From Chloroflexota bacterium (lineage in GTDB: Bacteria; Chloroflexota; UBA6077; SHYK01), in assembly GCA_035652535.1 (NCBI GenBank), contig DASRDP010000115.1:1-54986 (forward strand): a stretch of 54,986 nucleotides of DNA, written 5' to 3'. Below, one piece after another: positions 1 to 8,793 of this stretch; positions within the stretch are counted from its first letter, which is position 1; each line of letters starts with the position of its first letter. The position numbers and the translations under genes were made by a program. Under the pieces are notes generated by a model, which was given only the letters and a program-made list of their open reading frames with translations, did no database searches and was not told where the DNA came from.

Positions 1-30
1 GTATGGGTAGAGGCGCCCGCGCCGCGCCGA

Positions 31-1023
31 TCACCCCGGTCGGCCCTCGTGATCTGGCATTCGCGCAAGCTCGGCGCGCTCGATCTGCGCCCGGTACCAG
101 GCGATCGTTTGGCGGAGGCCATCGCGCAGCGGAACGTGCGGGCTCCAGTCGAGGAGGCGGCGCGCTTTTGCAATGTCCGGCTGACGCCGCGTCGGGTCAT
201 CTGCCGGCAAGGGCTCGAAGAGGACATCGGAGCGTGATTCGCACAGGTCCCGCACGAGCCGGGCATATTCGAGCACGGTGTGCTCCTCGGGATTCCCGAG
301 GTTGATGACCTCGTGTTTGGCTTGCGAACAGGTCATGGCCAGAAACAACCCTTCAACTAAGTCCGACACGTAGCACAGACTTCGCGTCTGCGTCCCGTCG
401 CCATAGATGGTGATGGGCCTGCCTGTCAACGCCTGGTTGATGAAGTTGGGGATGACTCGGCCGTCCGCCGGATCGCAGCGCGGTCCGTACGTGTTGAAGA
501 TCCGAACGATCCGCGCGTCGACATCGCGGGCTCGGACGTAGGCCATCGCTAACGACTCGCCGAATCGCTTGCTCTCGTCGTAGCAGGATCGGATTCCGAT
601 CGGGTTCGTGTTTCCCCAGTAGGACTCGCGCTGGGGATGTTCCAGCGGATCGCCGTACACCTCTGAGGTCGAGGCGAAAAGAAAGGTTGCGCGATTGCGG
701 TAGGCGAGATCGAGAAGCTGACGCGTTCCCTCTGAATTCGCCAGTGCGGTCTCCAGCGGATGAGCGAGATAGCTCTTGGGGCTCCATGGGTTCGGGCTGG
801 CGGGACTGGCAAGATGGGCGATGACGTCGCCGGTGAAGTCCAGGGGACGCGTGACGTCATGCTCGATGAAGGTGAAGCGTGGGTGCGACACCAAGTGCTC
901 GACGTTCGCGCGCGAGCCCGTGATGAGGTTGTCCACGCACGTCACGGTCGCGCCGTCTTGGAGCAGCCGTTCGCACAAGTGGGACCCGAGAAAGCCGGCG
1001 CCGCCGGCGACGAGCGCTTTCAC
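31..1023 (-). CDS. NAD-dependent epimerase, UDP-glucuronate decarboxylase-like
   Basis: This 330-aa short-chain dehydrogenase-type epimerase starts with a Rossmann nucleotide-binding motif (GGAGFLGSHL, residues 7-16) and carries the YxxxK catalytic pair in CYDESKRF. The HLASPASP segment and the DGTQTRSLCYVSD segment are typical of the UDP-xylose synthase / UDP-glucuronate decarboxylase branch, which makes UDP-xylose for surface glycans. The start is GTG with a GGGAG-like ribosome site upstream. It follows the O-antigen-ligase-like gene by 42 bp on the same strand, which supports a polysaccharide role. Bases 1-30 downstream hold nothing recognisable. Exact substrate is inferred; dTDP-glucose 4,6-dehydratase-like activity is the main alternative. 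Confidence 0.85.
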   Translation of the reverse strand: MKALVAGGAGFLGSHLCERLLQDGATVTCVDNLITGSRANVEHLVSHPRFTFIEHDVTRPLDFTGDVIAHLASPASPNPWSPKSYLAHPLETALANSEGTRQLLDLAYRNRATFLFASTSEVYGDPLEHPQRESYWGNTNPIGIRSCYDESKRFGESLAMAYVRARDVDARIVRIFNTYGPRCDPADGRVIPNFINQALTGRPITIYGDGTQTRSLCYVSDLVEGLFLAMTCSQAKHEVINLGNPEEHTVLEYARLVRDLCESRSDVLFEPLPADDPTRRQPDIAKARRLLDWSPHVPLRDGLRQTIAWYRAQIERAELARMPDHEGRPG

Positions 1024-1065
1024 GAAGGTTCTCCCGTGGACGCGAAACCTGGGGCACCCGTGATT

Positions 1066-2511
1066 TTACGGTGCTGACAGCTGGCCAGCGCGACGATCCG
1101 CGTCGCGAACGATCAGGAGCCCGATCATGACCCACCACAGCGTTGCCAGGTCCACCAGAAAATAGCTGTTGTCGACGAAACCATGGGTGAGCAGAATTGC
1201 CGTTGTGCCGAGCGCCGCGGCCCCGAGCTGGCGATCGATTGAGGCTGCCCCGGCTCGCGCGATGCGGAGCGCCGCACTGATCGTCCATCCCATGGATGCC
1301 GCGAAGGCCGCCAGCCCTGGGATACCGAGCTGAAGCCAGAAATCCATAATCCAGTTGTGCGGGTGGGAGATATTGGGCTCGCGCCACGATTCGGGGAGCA
1401 TGTACCCGCCACGATAGGCGTACAGGAAATTATCCATGCCGACGCCGAGGATGGGGTGGTCGGCGATCATTCGCGCCGCAGCGGTCCAGATTTGGACTCG
1501 GCTCAGCGCGGTGCCGCTGGCGGGGTCCCATCGCTCGGAGATCCGGTCGCGCGGCGCCAGGGCGACGGCCAACGCGCCGATGAGGGCGAGCCCAGCGATG
1601 ACCAACGCCGCCGTCCGGCGGCCGCGCAGCGCCGCCTCGAGAACCAGCGCCACGCCAAAGCCGATCCACGCGCCAAGGGATAGCGAGCGGGCCAGAGCCG
1701 CCCCAATCGGGGCGAGAGCGGCGAGGCTGAGCCGTCGCTCGGTGCGGTTGTTGGGGCCAGCGAACAAGACGATTGCCGCGGCAACGGCTCCCGCTCGGCT
1801 CAGGAACATGCCAAGCTGGTTGGGCGAGAGGTAGGGCGCCATGGCCCGAGAACTCGCGGTGGTGAGATCTCCCGCCGCTGCCATCGCGGTGAGCGCGACC
1901 ACGCCGGCGAGAGCGCCGGTCGCCACGAAGGACCAGAGGGTCAGGCGGACGTGCTCCGGCGACCGAAGGGTCGCGCGCGCAAGGGAAAGGACGAGAACCG
2001 GCTCCACGACGAGCCAGCGGAGCTCCCGAAGGCTCTGCCGCGGATACTCGGTCACGGTCAGCGATATCAGGGCGCTCCCGATCAAGGCGGCCACGAACCA
2101 ATCGATGAGAGGTGGCCGCGCCGCGCGGATGGATCCGGTCGTCGCCGATTCGAGGGGAAGCGCGCTCGCTGAACTGGCCGAAGCGAGCGGCCACGGAATC
2201 CGGCGCCACCCTTCGCGGACAAGGAGCGCACATGAAGTTGTGATAATGGCGATCTCGGTGGTCGATACCTCGAATCCCGCGATGGAACGCGGGTGCAAGG
2301 AGAAGGGAAGCGTTGTCAAGACCAGAGGAACGGAGACCCATGGCGCGGACACGGCGCAGCCGACGAGAACGAGAGCGCCGAGCAGGAAGCCGAAGGGCGG
2401 CGCGAACCCGACGAGGATGACGCCAACTGCGCAAATTCCCAGGGCGGGCCAGCTCGCCTGCGTGGTCCCCAGCTCACGGAAGGGCACGCCGCGAGATACG
2501 GCCGCGCTCAT
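1066..2511 (-). CDS. O-antigen ligase / polymerase family membrane protein
   Basis: This is a 481-aa polytopic membrane protein with roughly ten to twelve hydrophobic segments. Near residues 360-395 it has the Wzy_C/O-antigen ligase signature: a loop with GVGMDNF, then SHPHNWIMDFWLQLGIPG. In this family the loop joins glycan chains to an acceptor, or polymerises them, on the outer face of the cytoplasmic membrane. It is the first gene of a two-gene minus-strand unit with the epimerase. A second, distinct member of the same family lies at 37457-38911. The start is ATG; no convincing promoter is visible in the 117 bp shared with the divergent thioredoxin gene. In a monoderm the acceptor would be a cell-wall or lipid carrier rather than lipid A (inference). 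Confidence 0.85.
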   Translation of the reverse strand: MSAAVSRGVPFRELGTTQASWPALGICAVGVILVGFAPPFGFLLGALVLVGCAVSAPWVSVPLVLTTLPFSLHPRSIAGFEVSTTEIAIITTSCALLVREGWRRIPWPLASASSASALPLESATTGSIRAARPPLIDWFVAALIGSALISLTVTEYPRQSLRELRWLVVEPVLVLSLARATLRSPEHVRLTLWSFVATGALAGVVALTAMAAAGDLTTASSRAMAPYLSPNQLGMFLSRAGAVAAAIVLFAGPNNRTERRLSLAALAPIGAALARSLSLGAWIGFGVALVLEAALRGRRTAALVIAGLALIGALAVALAPRDRISERWDPASGTALSRVQIWTAAARMIADHPILGVGMDNFLYAYRGGYMLPESWREPNISHPHNWIMDFWLQLGIPGLAAFAASMGWTISAALRIARAGAASIDRQLGAAALGTTAILLTHGFVDNSYFLVDLATLWWVMIGLLIVRDADRRAGQLSAP

Positions 2512-2628
2512 ACGGGCCGTCGCGGCCGTAGCGGCGCACCAATGCCGGGAATGTTCGCGCTCGATGCTGTGTTAGAGTAAGCAGAAGCGGCGATGAATTG
2601 TCGCCCGAAGAGTTCAGAGGAGGCGAGC

Positions 2629-2955
2629 GTGGCAGCGCCGGTCCATGTATCGGAAGAATCGTTTGAAGCGGAGGTCCTTAAGGCGACCGAGCCTGTACTC
2701 GTTGACTTCTGGGCCGAGTGGTGCGGTCCGTGTCGAATGGTCGCGCCAGTACTCGAGGAAATCGCCCGCGAGCAGGATGGAAAGCTGAAGATCGCCAAGA
2801 TCGACGTGGACGCGAACGGGTCCTTTCTCGGTCGATTTGGCATCGCAGGCATCCCCACCATGATCCTGTTCAAAAATGGCAAGGAAGTGGACCGGGTGGT
2901 TGGTTTCTTGCCAAAGCCGCAGCTCTGGGCGAAAGTTTCCAAAAACCTCTCCTGA
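2629..2955 (+). CDS. trxA: thioredoxin
   Basis: A 108-aa thioredoxin: the active site is WAEWCGPCRM with the redox CGPC pair, and the cis-proline loop is GIAGIPTMILF. It reduces protein disulfides in the cytoplasm. An upstream ATG at 2593 stays in frame, but the GTG at 2629 is preceded by a strong AGAGGAGG ribosome site and gives the normal family length, so I use it. It is divergent from the O-antigen-ligase-like gene and convergent with rqcH (73 bp between stops). Confidence 0.93.
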   Translation: MAAPVHVSEESFEAEVLKATEPVLVDFWAEWCGPCRMVAPVLEEIAREQDGKLKIAKIDVDANGSFLGRFGIAGIPTMILFKNGKEVDRVVGFLPKPQLWAKVSKNLS

Positions 2956-3028
2956 TAGCCGCGAAGAGCGAGGTCGGCCGGTCCCGGATCACCGTCAGCC
3001 TTCTATGCCCCTGAGCGCTCCGGCGATC

Positions 3029-4792
3029 TCACCGCGCAGCGGCGCGCCGGTCTCGCACCAAAGGTGCGGCCGGCCGCTCAGGCGACACCATGACGGTCGC
3101 GGCGTTCCGGTATGTCGCCCGTCCCGGTAATCGGCCGGGAACGCGGCGGACGAACCGACGCTCGACGTAATCCACTTCGATTCGATCGTCGTCTCCGGCA
3201 GCGCAGTGCGAAGCGGCGATGCGCGCGCTGGCGAGGATGTGACGCTCCGTGATGGGTGATCCCGCGGTCCGGAGTACCACGTGGGCGCCGGGCCGACCGC
3301 GCGCATGGAACCAGAGGTCACCCGGCCGGGCCATCCGGAAGGTCACGGTATCGTTTCCCGCCGCGCTACCGCCGATCAGCACCTCCACTCCCTCGACGGA
3401 CTCCCGTCGCACGATCCCTTCCCGCGTTGGCGCCTGCTGCGCCCGATTCTTGGGAAGCGGCCGCGGCTTGGCCGGACGGAGGACCTCGGCGTCCTCGAGC
3501 TCGCGTCGAAGGGATGAAAGCTCGCGCTCGTCGCGCGCGCCGTTTACATAAATGTTCATATCCTCCAGATAGGCGATCTCGGTTTCCGTTTGCTGCAAGA
3601 GGGGCGGAACGGACGTCTTCGCGTCTCGGGCGTCGGCGTACTGCCGGAAGTACGCCTGGGCATTTTCGACGCCAGCTAGATTCGGGTACAGGTCGATTCG
3701 TCGACCGTTCCAGGTGAGTGCGACGTCGCCCTCTCGAATCTCGTGTAGGGACGCGAGAATCGCTTCGCCCGCTGATCGAAGCTCGTCGGCGCGGTCCGCC
3801 ATCGCGAGCGACCGCTCCAGACTGCTGCGCTTACGCCGCAGCGCGTCCAATCGGCTCGCGATCCCGTCGATGAGCGGCTGGCGCAATCGGTCGAAGGGCA
3901 TCGGCTTGCGGCCGTGGTGGGAATCCACGAGCTGCGTCATCGCCGCGCTCATCGTGTCGCACGCGCGAACTTCCGCGTCCGGGAATTGACGAAGCGGGTA
4001 GGGGGCGAAGCCGAGAACGTGTTCGCCGTCCCACGCGATGGTCGGACTCCACGCATGGGTGTCAACGGGACCGGTGAGTTCCCGGATGGCCTCGGCCACG
4101 ACGCCCCAATCTGGAATTGCGTTGGCTGGACCTTCGGGATCGCATGCACAGCGAGCCAGGACTTCCCGCGACGCGATCGGAGAGAAACCCGATACGAGCG
4201 CCACGACGTGACGCCACGCGTCAACCTCCGTTGCCTGCGCCTGGGCGGAGAGAATCGTTCCCAGGGCGGGGTCCCGTGGATCGTGCTTGTTTTCACCCTT
4301 GGGTGGCGTGTACCGAAGATGCGGCAGCAGCGGGCGAGAAGGGTTGATAGACGGTGGAAGCCGGGTCAGAGCGTCCAGGATCGCGCCGTCCTCGTCGACC
4401 AGGACGAGGTTGCTTCGCCTGCCCATGAGCTCGAGGACCATCTCGACTCGGCGTGGCGGCTCCCCGTCGATGCGCGTGCTGAATCGACAGACGAGCAGGC
4501 GTTCGAGCCGCGGCTGCTCCACCTCAACAAGCCGTGCGCCGCGGACGTGCTTTCGCAAGAGAAGGAGGAGCGGCGTGACCCTCTCTGTGTCCCGCCTCGG
4601 GCGTTCGGCGGTAACATAAACGCGAGGCTCGGCCGGATCCGGGGCCAGCACGACAAACCATTTCTTGCCGGCAAAGATCTCGAGACAGACGGCGTGCGGG
4701 TTCATGAGCCAGACGGAATCTACGTGACCGCCCAGGACATCTCGATTCAGATCATCCCGTATTGCGTGCAGCGCAAGGGCGTCCAGACTCAA
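3029..4792 (-). CDS. rqcH: RqcH/Rqc2-type NFACT ribosome quality-control protein
   Basis: This 587-aa protein has the NFACT-N domain (about 1-200), a helical and coiled-coil middle (about 290-400), and a C-terminal NFACT-R RNA-binding domain (about 460-560, with FHARGRPGAHVVL). Family members bind obstructed 50S subunits with peptidyl-tRNA and recruit tRNA-Ala to add C-terminal alanine tails that mark nascent chains for degradation. The start is TTG at 4792; no better upstream start is seen. It is divergent from gmk with about 100 bp between. The older annotation for the family is fibronectin-binding protein; the sequence does not show a secretion signal, so the ribosome role is preferred. 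Confidence 0.88.
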   Translation of the reverse strand: MSLDALALHAIRDDLNRDVLGGHVDSVWLMNPHAVCLEIFAGKKWFVVLAPDPAEPRVYVTAERPRRDTERVTPLLLLLRKHVRGARLVEVEQPRLERLLVCRFSTRIDGEPPRRVEMVLELMGRRSNLVLVDEDGAILDALTRLPPSINPSRPLLPHLRYTPPKGENKHDPRDPALGTILSAQAQATEVDAWRHVVALVSGFSPIASREVLARCACDPEGPANAIPDWGVVAEAIRELTGPVDTHAWSPTIAWDGEHVLGFAPYPLRQFPDAEVRACDTMSAAMTQLVDSHHGRKPMPFDRLRQPLIDGIASRLDALRRKRSSLERSLAMADRADELRSAGEAILASLHEIREGDVALTWNGRRIDLYPNLAGVENAQAYFRQYADARDAKTSVPPLLQQTETEIAYLEDMNIYVNGARDERELSSLRRELEDAEVLRPAKPRPLPKNRAQQAPTREGIVRRESVEGVEVLIGGSAAGNDTVTFRMARPGDLWFHARGRPGAHVVLRTAGSPITERHILASARIAASHCAAGDDDRIEVDYVERRFVRRVPGRLPGRATYRNAATVMVSPERPAAPLVRDRRAAAR

Positions 4793-4893
4793 CCCTGAGG
4801 ATTCCTTCCCGGAAACGGCTGGATGATGCGGAGGCGGTCACGCGTGCGAACCCCCCCGGCAGTATACCAACGGTGCTCACGAGAGGGCGTTGG

Positions 4894-5523
4894 TTGAGCG
4901 ACCGTCGCGACGGCGCGAGCGCCGGGACTGGGCTCGTCTTCATCCTGTCTGGCCCGGCCGGGTCCGGGAAGACTGCCCTTGCTCGAATGCTTCGTACCGA
5001 AGAACCCACGGTCCATTTCTGCATCACGGCGACGACGCGATCGCCGAGGCCGGGCGAACGGGATGGCGTCGACTATCTCTTTTACTCGGAGCCCGAATTT
5101 CTTCTCCGGGCCGAACGCGGCGAATTCCTGGAGTTCGCCCGGGTGCCTCCGATCGTGGGAAATCTGTACGGGACTCCGGAAGCCGAGGTGTACGGGCCAC
5201 TGAGTCGCGGCTGCGACGTCTTTCTCCAGGTCGACGTGCAAGGAGCGCGCAGCGTGCGCGCGAAGATTCCCACCGCCGTCAGCATTTTTCTTCGCCCCCC
5301 GGACATCGACGCTCTCCGGCGGCGGCTCAGCAGTCGCGGGACGGAAACGAACGACGACCTCGAGCGCAGGCTAGCCAACGCCATGGTCGAGATGGCGAGC
5401 GAGCCGGAGTTCACGTACACGGTCATCAACGCCGAGGGGAGGCTCAGTGCGGCGGTTGCTCACGTACGGGCAATCATGACGATCGAGCGGGCCCGATGGC
5501 GCGCCTCGCGGCAGAATTCGTGA
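4894..5523 (+). CDS. gmk: guanylate kinase
   Basis: Guanylate kinase converts GMP and ATP to GDP and ADP. The P-loop reads LSGPAGSGKTAL and the GMP-binding part contains TATTRSPRPGERDGVDYLF. A longer frame opens at 4762 but its N-terminus is not family-like. The TTG at 4894 has a GAGAGG ribosome site 7 nt upstream and yields 209 aa, the usual size. Its TGA overlaps the likely GTG of the next gene by 4 bp, so the two are probably translationally coupled. It stands divergent from rqcH. Confidence 0.9.
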   Translation: MSDRRDGASAGTGLVFILSGPAGSGKTALARMLRTEEPTVHFCITATTRSPRPGERDGVDYLFYSEPEFLLRAERGEFLEFARVPPIVGNLYGTPEAEVYGPLSRGCDVFLQVDVQGARSVRAKIPTAVSIFLRPPDIDALRRRLSSRGTETNDDLERRLANAMVEMASEPEFTYTVINAEGRLSAAVAHVRAIMTIERARWRASRQNS

Positions 5524-6188
5524 GCCGCTCGCCCGAACGCCGCGTCGTCCTCGTGCTCGGCGGAGCGCGAAGCGGAAAGTCGGCATATGCCCAGCGGCTC
5601 GCCCAGCGTTCTCCTCCCGTTCTCTTCGTCGCCACGGCGACCCCCGGAGACGCGGAGATGCGCGTGCGCATCGAGGCCCATCGATCTGCGCGGCCGAGCA
5701 CGTGGACGACGCTGGAGGCCCCGCTGTCCCTCGCCCACGCGATCTCCGCGCGGGGTATCGTCCGAGGCACGGTTCTCGTCGATTGCCTGACCCTGCTCGT
5801 TTCAAACCATCTGATGGCGGGCACGCGCGGTGCCGATGCGGAGCCGGGAGACCGCGAGCATCTCCCGAATGATGTCCGGGTCGAAGAAATGGTCGACGTC
5901 TCTTCGCGTATCCAGTCCGAGATTCACGAGCTGCTGCGCGTTACGGCCAGGGCGAAGGCCAACCTGGTCGCGGTCTCGGACGAGGTTGGGATGGGGATCG
6001 TGCCGTCGTACCAGTCGGGCCGCGTGTTCCGCGACCTGTTGGGCATGGCCAATCAGCAGCTCGCTGGCGTGGCAGATTCTGTGTATCTCATGGTGGCTGG
6101 CATCCCGGTGGACCTGAAGAGTCTCGCGTCTGCGAACGAGATCACCGGCGTGGAAAGCGGTGAGGCATGGGGGGTGCCGAGTGACTAG
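5520..6188 (+). CDS. cobU: bifunctional adenosylcobinamide kinase / guanylyltransferase
   Basis: CobU/CobP phosphorylates adenosylcobinamide and adds GMP during late cobalamin assembly. The N-terminal P-loop LVLGGARSGKSAYAQ and the later VSDEVGMGIVPSYQSGRVFRD are diagnostic, as is VDCLTLLVSNHL. I place the start at GTG 5520, overlapping the gmk stop; an in-frame ATG at 5496 is an alternative. The product is 222 aa, slightly long for the family because of an insert around residues 95-125. No other cobalamin genes and no cobalamin riboswitch are visible nearby, so it may serve in salvage (inference). Confidence 0.87.
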   Translation: MSRSPERRVVLVLGGARSGKSAYAQRLAQRSPPVLFVATATPGDAEMRVRIEAHRSARPSTWTTLEAPLSLAHAISARGIVRGTVLVDCLTLLVSNHLMAGTRGADAEPGDREHLPNDVRVEEMVDVSSRIQSEIHELLRVTARAKANLVAVSDEVGMGIVPSYQSGRVFRDLLGMANQQLAGVADSVYLMVAGIPVDLKSLASANEITGVESGEAWGVPSD

Positions 6189-6258
6189 ACCTCGGAGATC
6201 TCCCCCGACATCGTGTGCGCTGATTGGTGCTCTCGAATCCCGTTTGGTAGCGCGACTG

Positions 6259-6288
6259 TTGGCCTCCCAAAAATCTCGGTGATACAAT
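6259..6288 (+). promoter_or_regulatory. putative sigma-70 promoter for the HNH gene
   Basis: TTGGCC at 6259-6264 and TACAAT at 6283-6288 are separated by 18 bp. They lie about 40 bp upstream of the GTG start of the HNH gene, in the 137-bp gap after cobU. This suggests the nuclease gene is transcribed separately. Sequence match only. Confidence 0.5.
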
Positions 6289-6325
6289 CGGTTTCAGGCA
6301 GTGAACCCCCGTACCGGGAGCCTGT

Positions 6326-6865
6326 GTGGCGCAGGTCCTCGTCCTCAATCAAAACTATGAACCGCTCAACATCTGCCATCCCCGGCGCGCGTTGGTACTC
6401 GTCGACGGCGGAAAAGCCGAAGTCCTCGAGGTGGATGGCTTAGTCCTGCGCTCCCCAACTCGCGAATGGCGCGTTCCGTCCGTCATTCGCCTGAATCACC
6501 TCATCAAGCGTCCGCGTCCGCGGGTGCGCCTCACGCGGCGTGAGATCTTCCTCCGCGACCAGCACACGTGTCAGTACTGCGGTGTTCGATCAAAGGACCT
6601 GACGCTCGATCACGTGGTGCCGAAGCACCGGGGGGGCCGGCACCACTGGGAGAACCTGGTGAGCGCCTGCAGGAGCTGCAACCATCGAAAGGGCGGGAAG
6701 ACCGTCGAAGAGGCGAAGATGGCTCTTCGGCGCAGTCCGTTCGAGCCCAAGGCGACGCCGCAGTACCTGTTCCAGCACTATCTGGACGGGAACGAAACCT
6801 GGCGGAAGTTCATCGGCGAGGTCGCCATCGCAGCGCCGGCAGCGCAGCCGCAAGGGATGGTCTGA
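6326..6865 (+). CDS. HNH endonuclease family protein
   Basis: This 179-aa protein has a small N-terminal beta-rich domain (LVLNQNYEPLNI...) followed by an HNH nuclease fold at about residues 72-130. The zinc-binding CQYCG and CRSCN pairs and the catalytic LDHVVPKHRGG plus NLV are all present. This architecture is a common, conserved chromosomal HNH family in Chloroflexota, Cyanobacteria and Deinococcota; its substrate is unknown. The start is GTG at 6326 with a CGGGAG ribosome site. It has its own candidate promoter, and is convergent with trkA. Not obviously linked to a restriction or phage system. Confidence 0.85.
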   Translation: MAQVLVLNQNYEPLNICHPRRALVLVDGGKAEVLEVDGLVLRSPTREWRVPSVIRLNHLIKRPRPRVRLTRREIFLRDQHTCQYCGVRSKDLTLDHVVPKHRGGRHHWENLVSACRSCNHRKGGKTVEEAKMALRRSPFEPKATPQYLFQHYLDGNETWRKFIGEVAIAAPAAQPQGMV

Positions 6866-6935
6866 GCGTCCCACGGCCGCTCGATTTACGCGAGAATCGC
6901 CGAGCGCGTCCGTACGGGAACCACGAGCGAAAGCC

Positions 6936-7595
6936 CTAATCTCCCAGCAGGGCGCTGCGCAGGTCAGCTTCGCTTTCGCTGGTCGTGAAGGCGATGACGT
7001 GGTCGCCGAAGAGCACCGGATCGTCCGCCTTTGGAAAGATGGCGCTGCCATCGCGAATGATGACCGCGATGCTGGAAGATGAGGGCAGCGCGATCTCCCG
7101 CAGGCGGTGACCGGCGATGGCGGATCCCTGGCCGATGACGGCTTCGACAATCTCGACATCGGTGTTGCGAAGCCGGAGCAACGGGACCAGGTGCTGTCGC
7201 GGAATCTCTTGCTCGATGACAGACAGCACGACGTCTGTCGCGCTGACCGTGTCGTCGATCCCCAACCGCTGGAAGATATCGGCGTTTTTGGGATTGTTGA
7301 TCCGCGCGATCGTTCGCCCCGAGTGGAAGCGCACCTTCGCCACCTGGCAGATGACGAGATTGTCCTCGTCGTCGCCAGTCACGGCGGCTACCAGGTCCGC
7401 TCGAGCGGCTCCAGCCTGTTCCAATACGGTTGTTTCGGCCGCGTCGCCCACCATCACGATGCTACCTAGGTCGGCTTCGATCTCGGCCGCCCGGCGTTGA
7501 TCCTGCTCGATGATGACCACCTCGTGGCCCTGCTCAGCGAGCTCTTTTCCGAGGTAATAGCCGACCTTCCCGCCACCGGCTACGATAATGAACAT
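6936..7595 (-). CDS. TrkA-family potassium transport regulatory subunit (RCK N and C domains)
   Basis: A 219-aa cytosolic regulator with one TrkA-N/RCK Rossmann domain (AGGGKVGYYLGKELA, with the acidic residue after the second strand in VVIIEQD) followed by a TrkA-C domain from about residue 140. Such proteins form octameric rings that gate Trk/Ktr potassium channels in response to NAD(H) or adenine nucleotides. No channel subunit is encoded in the window. It is the last gene of a three-gene minus-strand unit with a second TrkA-N protein and a UspA-like protein. Confidence 0.88.
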   Translation of the reverse strand: MFIIVAGGGKVGYYLGKELAEQGHEVVIIEQDQRRAAEIEADLGSIVMVGDAAETTVLEQAGAARADLVAAVTGDDEDNLVICQVAKVRFHSGRTIARINNPKNADIFQRLGIDDTVSATDVVLSVIEQEIPRQHLVPLLRLRNTDVEIVEAVIGQGSAIAGHRLREIALPSSSSIAVIIRDGSAIFPKADDPVLFGDHVIAFTTSESEADLRSALLGD

Positions 7596-7662
7596 CCTCG
7601 CACCTCGAGTCCATCCTTTGAGTCGGAAACGCTCTAGACCGCGTGGACTCCTTCGAGATGTG

Positions 7663-8082
7663 TCAGCGGCCGGAGGTTGGCAGGCTCGGGTCGAGGATCT
7701 CCAGGAATCGATCTGCTCCGATCACGGTCGGGGAGATCGCCTGGATTCCCAGCATTTCATACGTTTCCTGTCGAAGTGGGTCGTATATGCGCGTTACGAC
7801 CTTGCCGACGCCGAAGACGTGCTTAGCGATCTGTGAGGCCATCACGTTCCGATTGTCGCCTTGCGTGACCGCCGCGAAGGCATCTGCTCGCTCGATTCCG
7901 GCTCGCCGCAGAACGTCCACGTCGATGCCGTTCCCCACCATGGTGACGCCGTTGAACGAGGGATCCAGTCGGCGAAACGCATTTGGGGAGAGGTCGAGAA
8001 CGGTCACCTCGTGGCCCGCTCGCGACAGGCTTGTGGCAACCCGCGCACCGACGCGACCGCAACCCATAATGATGACGAACAT
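7663..8082 (-). CDS. single-domain TrkA-N (RCK) protein
   Basis: This 139-aa protein consists of one NAD-binding TrkA-N domain: MGCGRVGARVATSLSRAGHEVTVLD at the start, then GNGIDVDVLRRAGIERADAF. It lacks the TrkA-C domain of its neighbour. Paired half-size TrkA proteins encoded in tandem are common in Chloroflexota and Actinobacteria and probably assemble together as a gating ring (family knowledge). It lies 67 bp upstream of the longer trkA-type gene and 41 bp downstream of the UspA-like gene. Confidence 0.85.
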   Translation of the reverse strand: MFVIIMGCGRVGARVATSLSRAGHEVTVLDLSPNAFRRLDPSFNGVTMVGNGIDVDVLRRAGIERADAFAAVTQGDNRNVMASQIAKHVFGVGKVVTRIYDPLRQETYEMLGIQAISPTVIGADRFLEILDPSLPTSGR

Positions 8083-8123
8083 TGCAGGCCCGTCCTTTGC
8101 AAGTGTTTGTGGCGCTCAGCGCC

Positions 8124-8600
8124 TCAACCAGCGATGGGCTGACGACAGAGCCACACAGCGCACGGCGCGTACCGCAGAACGTGCATCGCTGTCTTCCCGA
8201 GGTCGAACTCGCCCAGGGCCGCGTTGTACTGGACTCCGATCACCACGAGGTCGGCATGGGACTCGATAGCCTCCTCGACGATCGCCGTGCCGATGTCTCG
8301 CGCCTGCAGGATCTCCGTCTCGATCTCCTGACCCCATTGCTCCGCGGTTCGCTCGGCGTTGTCCAGGATGGCGTCCGCGCGCTCGCGCTCTTCAACGAGG
8401 TCCGCGTCAACCGGAAGGGTGCGGCTGACCTGGATCACGTGGATCGCGTAGACGCGACCCTTGTTGCGTTTCGCGGTGAGCGACGCAAGCCCCACGATGG
8501 TTTCGTCGGTGCCGTTCCCGTTGACCGGGACCAGGACCTTCTTCGCCGCGAGCATTGCGCCGCCGTCGGCGGAAGACGAGACGAGAAATGGATTCTTCAC
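8124..8600 (-). CDS. universal stress protein (UspA-like) domain protein
   Basis: The 158-aa product has one Usp-type alpha/beta fold: KKVLVPVNGNGTDETIVGLA at the start, ADLVVIGVQYNAALGEFDLG late, and a final strand in CAVWLCRQP. The late segment holds the place of the GxxG-x9-GS nucleotide loop but is only partly conserved, so ATP binding is uncertain. It heads the unit Usp - TrkA-N - TrkA, implying that potassium gating is co-expressed with a stress or nucleotide sensor. A near-consensus promoter lies just upstream. Confidence 0.8.
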   Translation of the reverse strand: MKNPFLVSSSADGGAMLAAKKVLVPVNGNGTDETIVGLASLTAKRNKGRVYAIHVIQVSRTLPVDADLVEERERADAILDNAERTAEQWGQEIETEILQARDIGTAIVEEAIESHADLVVIGVQYNAALGEFDLGKTAMHVLRYAPCAVWLCRQPIAG

Positions 8601-8646
8601 ACGTCACGCGGTGGGCGCACTTCACTGCGCCTCTTTTGACCGACGC

Positions 8647-8675
8647 ATTCTACCTTCGCCCTCCCACCGTGTCAA
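8647..8675 (-). promoter_or_regulatory. near-consensus sigma-70 promoter for the Usp-TrkA unit
   Basis: Read on the minus strand, TTGACA (8675-8670) is followed after exactly 17 bp by TAGAAT (8652-8647). Predicted transcription begins near 8640, about 40 nt before the ATG at 8600. It is one of the best promoter matches in the window and points away from the pdxS promoter. Confidence 0.75.
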
Positions 8676-8716
8676 CAGCCGAACTGACTGACCGGAAGAA
8701 CGCAATAACCCATCAA

Positions 8717-8745
8717 TTGCTGGTCACCCAGTGCCAGTGTAGAAT
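8717..8745 (+). promoter_or_regulatory. sigma-70 promoter for pdxST
   Basis: TTGCTG (8717-8722), a 17-bp spacer and TAGAAT (8740-8745), with a TG two bases before the -10, form a good promoter. Transcription should begin near 8752, about 40 nt before the pdxS start. It is back to back with the minus-strand promoter at 8647-8675. Confidence 0.7.
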
Positions 8746-8793
8746 TGTTCAGTCACGCACACTTGGTGGATGAAGCGAACACGAGAGGTCTCG

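Noticed and set aside
6194-6203. Palindrome GGAGATCTCC after cobU
   Set aside because: Ten-bp palindromes occur by chance in this length of sequence and nothing else supports an operator here.
5496-6325. Cobalamin riboswitch near cobU
   Set aside because: No B12-box-like conserved sequence or leader is present; cobU is coupled to gmk.
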